From contig JALUUP010000453.1 in NCBI GenBank assembly GCA_027021285.1, forward strand, positions 1-7,262: a stretch of 7,262 nucleotides of DNA, read 5' to 3'. The stretch's first letter is position 1. The number at the start of each line of letters is the position of its first letter. Below are positions 4,783 through 7,262 of the stretch, one piece after another. The notes beneath the pieces were generated by a model that made no database searches, was not told where the DNA came from, and was given only the letters and a program-made list of their open reading frames with translations. The stretch is from Bacteroidota bacterium (GTDB lineage: Bacteria > Bacteroidota > Ignavibacteria > SZUA-365 > JAADGX01). Position numbers and translations under genes: made by a program.

Positions 4783-7083
4783 AAACCGGTCGTGTACCTC
4801 TTGTCGATGGTCGCAATATTGCTCATGGTGTCAGGGTTGCTGACAGCCCAGCCTCTCGAACCGACACGCACGTTCGATTTGAACGCCATGCGCGGAAATC
4901 CCTTTCCCAACGCGCTCAAGCTGTTTGATGTCGCCGTGGATAACTGGCGGGGACTGTCGTATTCTTCACCCATCATGACCAGGAATTACCCGGTCATCGA
5001 CATCAACGCGGGCAAGGAAGTTAAAACGGTCGAGGCGCCGTTCACGACGAAATTTGAAATCGTATCGCTCGACGTGAACCCGGTGAACGGGTTTCTCATC
5101 ATGAAACCTAACGATCTGAACAAACGCTTGATCATCCTCGATCCGAAGTCAGGGAACACGGTTTCTACGTTCGACAATCCCGCCGGAAAGCCGTTCGCGG
5201 GTCTTGTCGTCGATGCCCGGGAGAACAGGGTGTTTATTACGGACGGTTCGCCGCTGATTCGGGTTATGGACGGCGAAACATTCACACAGGTCGATTCCAT
5301 TGTCGCGGGAATTCCCTGTGGCGGGCTCGCAATCGACAGCCTCAGGCAAGAGCTCATCGTGGCATCCCGGCAGCCCGTGGGCGGCAAGACCATGGTGCGC
5401 ACGTTCAGCCTTTCGGATTCGTACCGCGAACTCAGGAGCCTGTCGTATCCGGCCACGGAACCGTTCGGGCGGGTGTACGTCGATGACCTGGTCACGCACC
5501 ACCTTGCCTTGGTCGGGACGCACAAGGTGATGCTCCTCGACGACAAGGGCATCCTGTATCGAACGGTCGAGATCGCGGGCGGAGTACAGGATGTGGACAT
5601 TTGTGCGCGGGCCAGCACGCTGTTTATCGTCGATGGAAGAGGATTCTCGGAAGAAGGCGAACATGGCGAGACCGGAAAAATTCATTGGATCGATTTGAAA
5701 TCCGGCGGGCAGGATTCGTTGCGGGCGGGTCAGCACGTGAAGCATTTTGCCGTGTACCAGAGGGAGGCCAAGCTCGTTCTGAACAGCGCTCATTCCAACC
5801 ACGTGGTCATCATCGATTGTTTCAGCAAGGCGGTGGAGGCCAGGGTTGACGTCGGCGAGAGCGCAGAAAGCCTGGCATTGAACGCCGACGGCACCACGCT
5901 CTACATCGCCGATCGTCTCGGTGACGAGAACGGCATTGCGCGGGTGGGCCTGTCCGACAACCGGTTGATGATGTTGCGCTCGGGCAACTGGCCGGTTATG
6001 ATCGCTTACGATGCCGGACTCCGGGCGCTGTTTTCCATCGATCACCTGCAAAGTTCGCTGTCCGTGTTCGACGAGGGCGAAGTGCTCCCAAGCGATACGA
6101 TCGATATTCCGGGTGTGCCTGAAGCCCGCACCGACGCGCTGTCTCATTTGTATCTCGAACCGACCACGCATACACTTCTCGTATGCATCCCTGAAGCGGA
6201 AACATGGGCCCTGGTGGACGGAAACACCCGCGCTGTCACAAGGACGGGTAACGTGGACGGCTATACGTACGGCGATTATGGCGGTGTCGGGTATCTCCAG
6301 GGCGTTATCGCCGCTGACGTGGAGAATTTTTTCATCCTCCGGCTGGCGGAGAAAATGCTGAACATTTACGATCTGCGCGACGGGACCTTTCTCCAGGAAG
6401 TGAACCTGAAAACGCTTCCCTGGAAACGCATGCAAAACACGCTGGGGGATCTGCTCTGGTACGATTCCGTGGACAAAATACTGTATATTGGGCCGACACC
6501 ATTCGACGTCCGGACGAGAAGACTGAGTTCCTTCATCATGCCCGGGAGCTCTCGTATCATCGGCAGGACCAGGGACAACAGGTACCTGGTAGGCTTGCAG
6601 GTGGACGACAGCGTGCGGGTCGTCTTGCACGAAACCAGGAACAAGCGCATTGCCAGGATTGCAAGTCTTTACCCCTTCTGGTATGGAACACCGGTGGTCT
6701 TGTTCGACCGCGAGCGTGATCGCTTGTTCACAGCCGAGTTCCAGTTCGCGATCGTGCGCGAGTACAACCTGGCGGGAATCACGTCCGTGCGTCGCGATCA
6801 ACCCTCTCCCTCGTTTGAACTTGAATCGCCTTACCCGCAGCCCGTCGACCGGGGACAAGTCGCCACCGTGGATATGACTCTTGAATCACGAGGATCCTAT
6901 GAACCGGTCGCGCTCGAAGTGCTCGACGTCCTCGGTAGATCCGTTAAGGTTGTTGCGGCCGAAAGCGATGGGACCGGTTTCTTCCGCGTCCGGATACCCA
7001 CGCGGGATCTCGCGCCCGGTATCTATTTCTACCGGTTGAAAGCGCCGGTTCACGGTGTCGTGCGGAAGCTGGTCGTTCGCTGA
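4780..7083 (+). CDS. Secreted beta-propeller protein with T9SS sorting domain
   Basis: A 767-residue exported protein. Residues 1-23 are a Sec signal peptide (hydrophobic core, then LTA before Gln24 as the probable cleavage site). Residues about 70-670 are repeated beta-strand units of YVTN/NHL-like propeller type, for example LVVDARENRVFITDG (142-156) and SLALNADGTTLYIADRLGD (364-382). The repeats are diverged, and no catalytic domain is recognised. Residues 682-767 are a type A T9SS C-terminal sorting domain: PYPQP (684-688, for the usual YPNP), LEVLDVLGRSVK (712-723), LAPGIYFYRL (744-753) and the final VRKLVVR. By family knowledge this domain takes the protein across the outer membrane by T9SS and is then removed, with release or attachment to the surface. 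The propeller suggests binding or scaffolding. The divergent sigma gene and the PorE-like gene on the other flank fit a T9SS-related context, but no partner can be named. Confidence 0.88.
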   Translation: MKPVVYLLSMVAILLMVSGLLTAQPLEPTRTFDLNAMRGNPFPNALKLFDVAVDNWRGLSYSSPIMTRNYPVIDINAGKEVKTVEAPFTTKFEIVSLDVNPVNGFLIMKPNDLNKRLIILDPKSGNTVSTFDNPAGKPFAGLVVDARENRVFITDGSPLIRVMDGETFTQVDSIVAGIPCGGLAIDSLRQELIVASRQPVGGKTMVRTFSLSDSYRELRSLSYPATEPFGRVYVDDLVTHHLALVGTHKVMLLDDKGILYRTVEIAGGVQDVDICARASTLFIVDGRGFSEEGEHGETGKIHWIDLKSGGQDSLRAGQHVKHFAVYQREAKLVLNSAHSNHVVIIDCFSKAVEARVDVGESAESLALNADGTTLYIADRLGDENGIARVGLSDNRLMMLRSGNWPVMIAYDAGLRALFSIDHLQSSLSVFDEGEVLPSDTIDIPGVPEARTDALSHLYLEPTTHTLLVCIPEAETWALVDGNTRAVTRTGNVDGYTYGDYGGVGYLQGVIAADVENFFILRLAEKMLNIYDLRDGTFLQEVNLKTLPWKRMQNTLGDLLWYDSVDKILYIGPTPFDVRTRRLSSFIMPGSSRIIGRTRDNRYLVGLQVDDSVRVVLHETRNKRIARIASLYPFWYGTPVVLFDRERDRLFTAEFQFAIVREYNLAGITSVRRDQPSPSFELESPYPQPVDRGQVATVDMTLESRGSYEPVALEVLDVLGRSVKVVAAESDGTGFFRVRIPTRDLAPGIYFYRLKAPVHGVVRKLVVR

Positions 7084-7184
7084 TGCAACCTGTCGTTATG
7101 ATGACACATTTTCCATTTTCATTCGTACACGTTTGCTTGTTGAATCTGCTCCGGTTTGCCGGGCAATCGATCTCGCACTTGTAT

Positions 7185-7190
7185 TATAAT
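7185..7190 (+). promoter_or_regulatory. Perfect TATAAT -10 hexamer
   Basis: TATAAT lies about 100 nt after the cargo gene stop, in an otherwise mixed-composition gap. No good TTGACA-like element sits 16-18 nt upstream, and the nearest downstream ATG with an open frame is at 7204, implying a very short leader. Weak evidence for a promoter of the next gene. Confidence 0.25.
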
Positions 7191-7203
7191 CCGGAATGAC
7201 TCC

Positions 7204-7262
7204 ATGAAATTGCTTTTTCTCAGGCGGATCGCATCCCCGCGCCGCTTACCCGTGCATTCTTT
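7204..7262 (+). CDS. Possible 5' end of a next gene (partial, uncertain)
   Basis: An open frame starts at the ATG at 7204 and is still open at the right edge after 19 codons (MKLLFLRRIASPRRLPVHS). The start is basic and hydrophobic, but too little is visible to recognise a family. No SD is evident. A perfect TATAAT lies 14 nt upstream. It may be a real gene start or chance; the stretch 7084-7203 otherwise shows no gene or clear terminator. Confidence 0.2.
   Translation, partial: MKLLFLRRIASPRRLPVHS

Noticed and set aside
5149..6858. 569-codon open frame on the - strand within the T9SS cargo gene
   Set aside because: It lies wholly antisense to a gene with clear signal peptide, propeller and sorting-domain features. 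Its translation is low in complexity and rich in Arg/His/Val with no recognisable domain, as expected of a shadow frame in GC-rich codons.
7151..7164. CCGG-TTTG-CCGG hairpin as a terminator for the cargo gene
   Set aside because: The stem is only 4 bp and no T run follows, so it does not support an intrinsic terminator.
1..7262. Search for tRNA, rRNA, CRISPR repeats, insertion-sequence ends or transposase
   Set aside because: No cloverleaf-like sequence, regularly spaced repeat array, long terminal inverted repeat or transposase frame was seen by eye. The window is almost fully occupied by ordinary coding sequence.

Overview
The window most likely comes from a Gram-negative bacterium of the Bacteroidota / Chlorobiota / Ignavibacteriota (FCB) group with moderate GC. 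Three features point there: a secreted protein ending in a type 9 secretion system (T9SS) type A C-terminal sorting domain, a PD40/OmpA-type envelope lipoprotein, and a small CPIxxNP-type membrane protein (DUF6132-like) common in that group. Most starts lack a strong Shine-Dalgarno, as is usual there. I cannot name genus or species.

Layout: five genes run leftward (- strand) and one long gene runs rightward. From the divergent centre at about 4640-4780 going left: an ECF-type sigma factor (4640-4059); a soluble zinc-finger anti-sigma factor overlapping it by 8 nt and preceded by a strong SD (4066-3773); a 58-residue DUF6132-like membrane protein (3751-3575); after a 124-nt gap, a ClC chloride channel/transporter with a C-terminal CBS pair (3450-1654); and after a 151-nt gap with an inverted repeat and a candidate promoter, a lipoprotein with the domain order of the T9SS component PorE (TPR-like helices, PD40 propeller, carboxypeptidase-regulatory-like domain, start of an OmpA domain), cut off by the left edge (1502-1). 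Going right, one 767-residue secreted beta-propeller with a T9SS sorting domain fills 4780-7083. The last 179 bases hold no certain gene; a perfect TATAAT and a short open frame running off the edge may mark the next one.

Working model (inference): sigma, anti-sigma and the small membrane protein form one translationally coupled regulatory operon. ClC and the PorE-like gene lie downstream on the same strand but probably have their own promoters. The divergent T9SS cargo shares the sigma gene's 139-bp upstream region, which carries two copies of TTTCGAA. The locus could therefore be a small envelope/secretion regulon. The sequence shows the adjacency and the domain architecture, but not a regulatory link.
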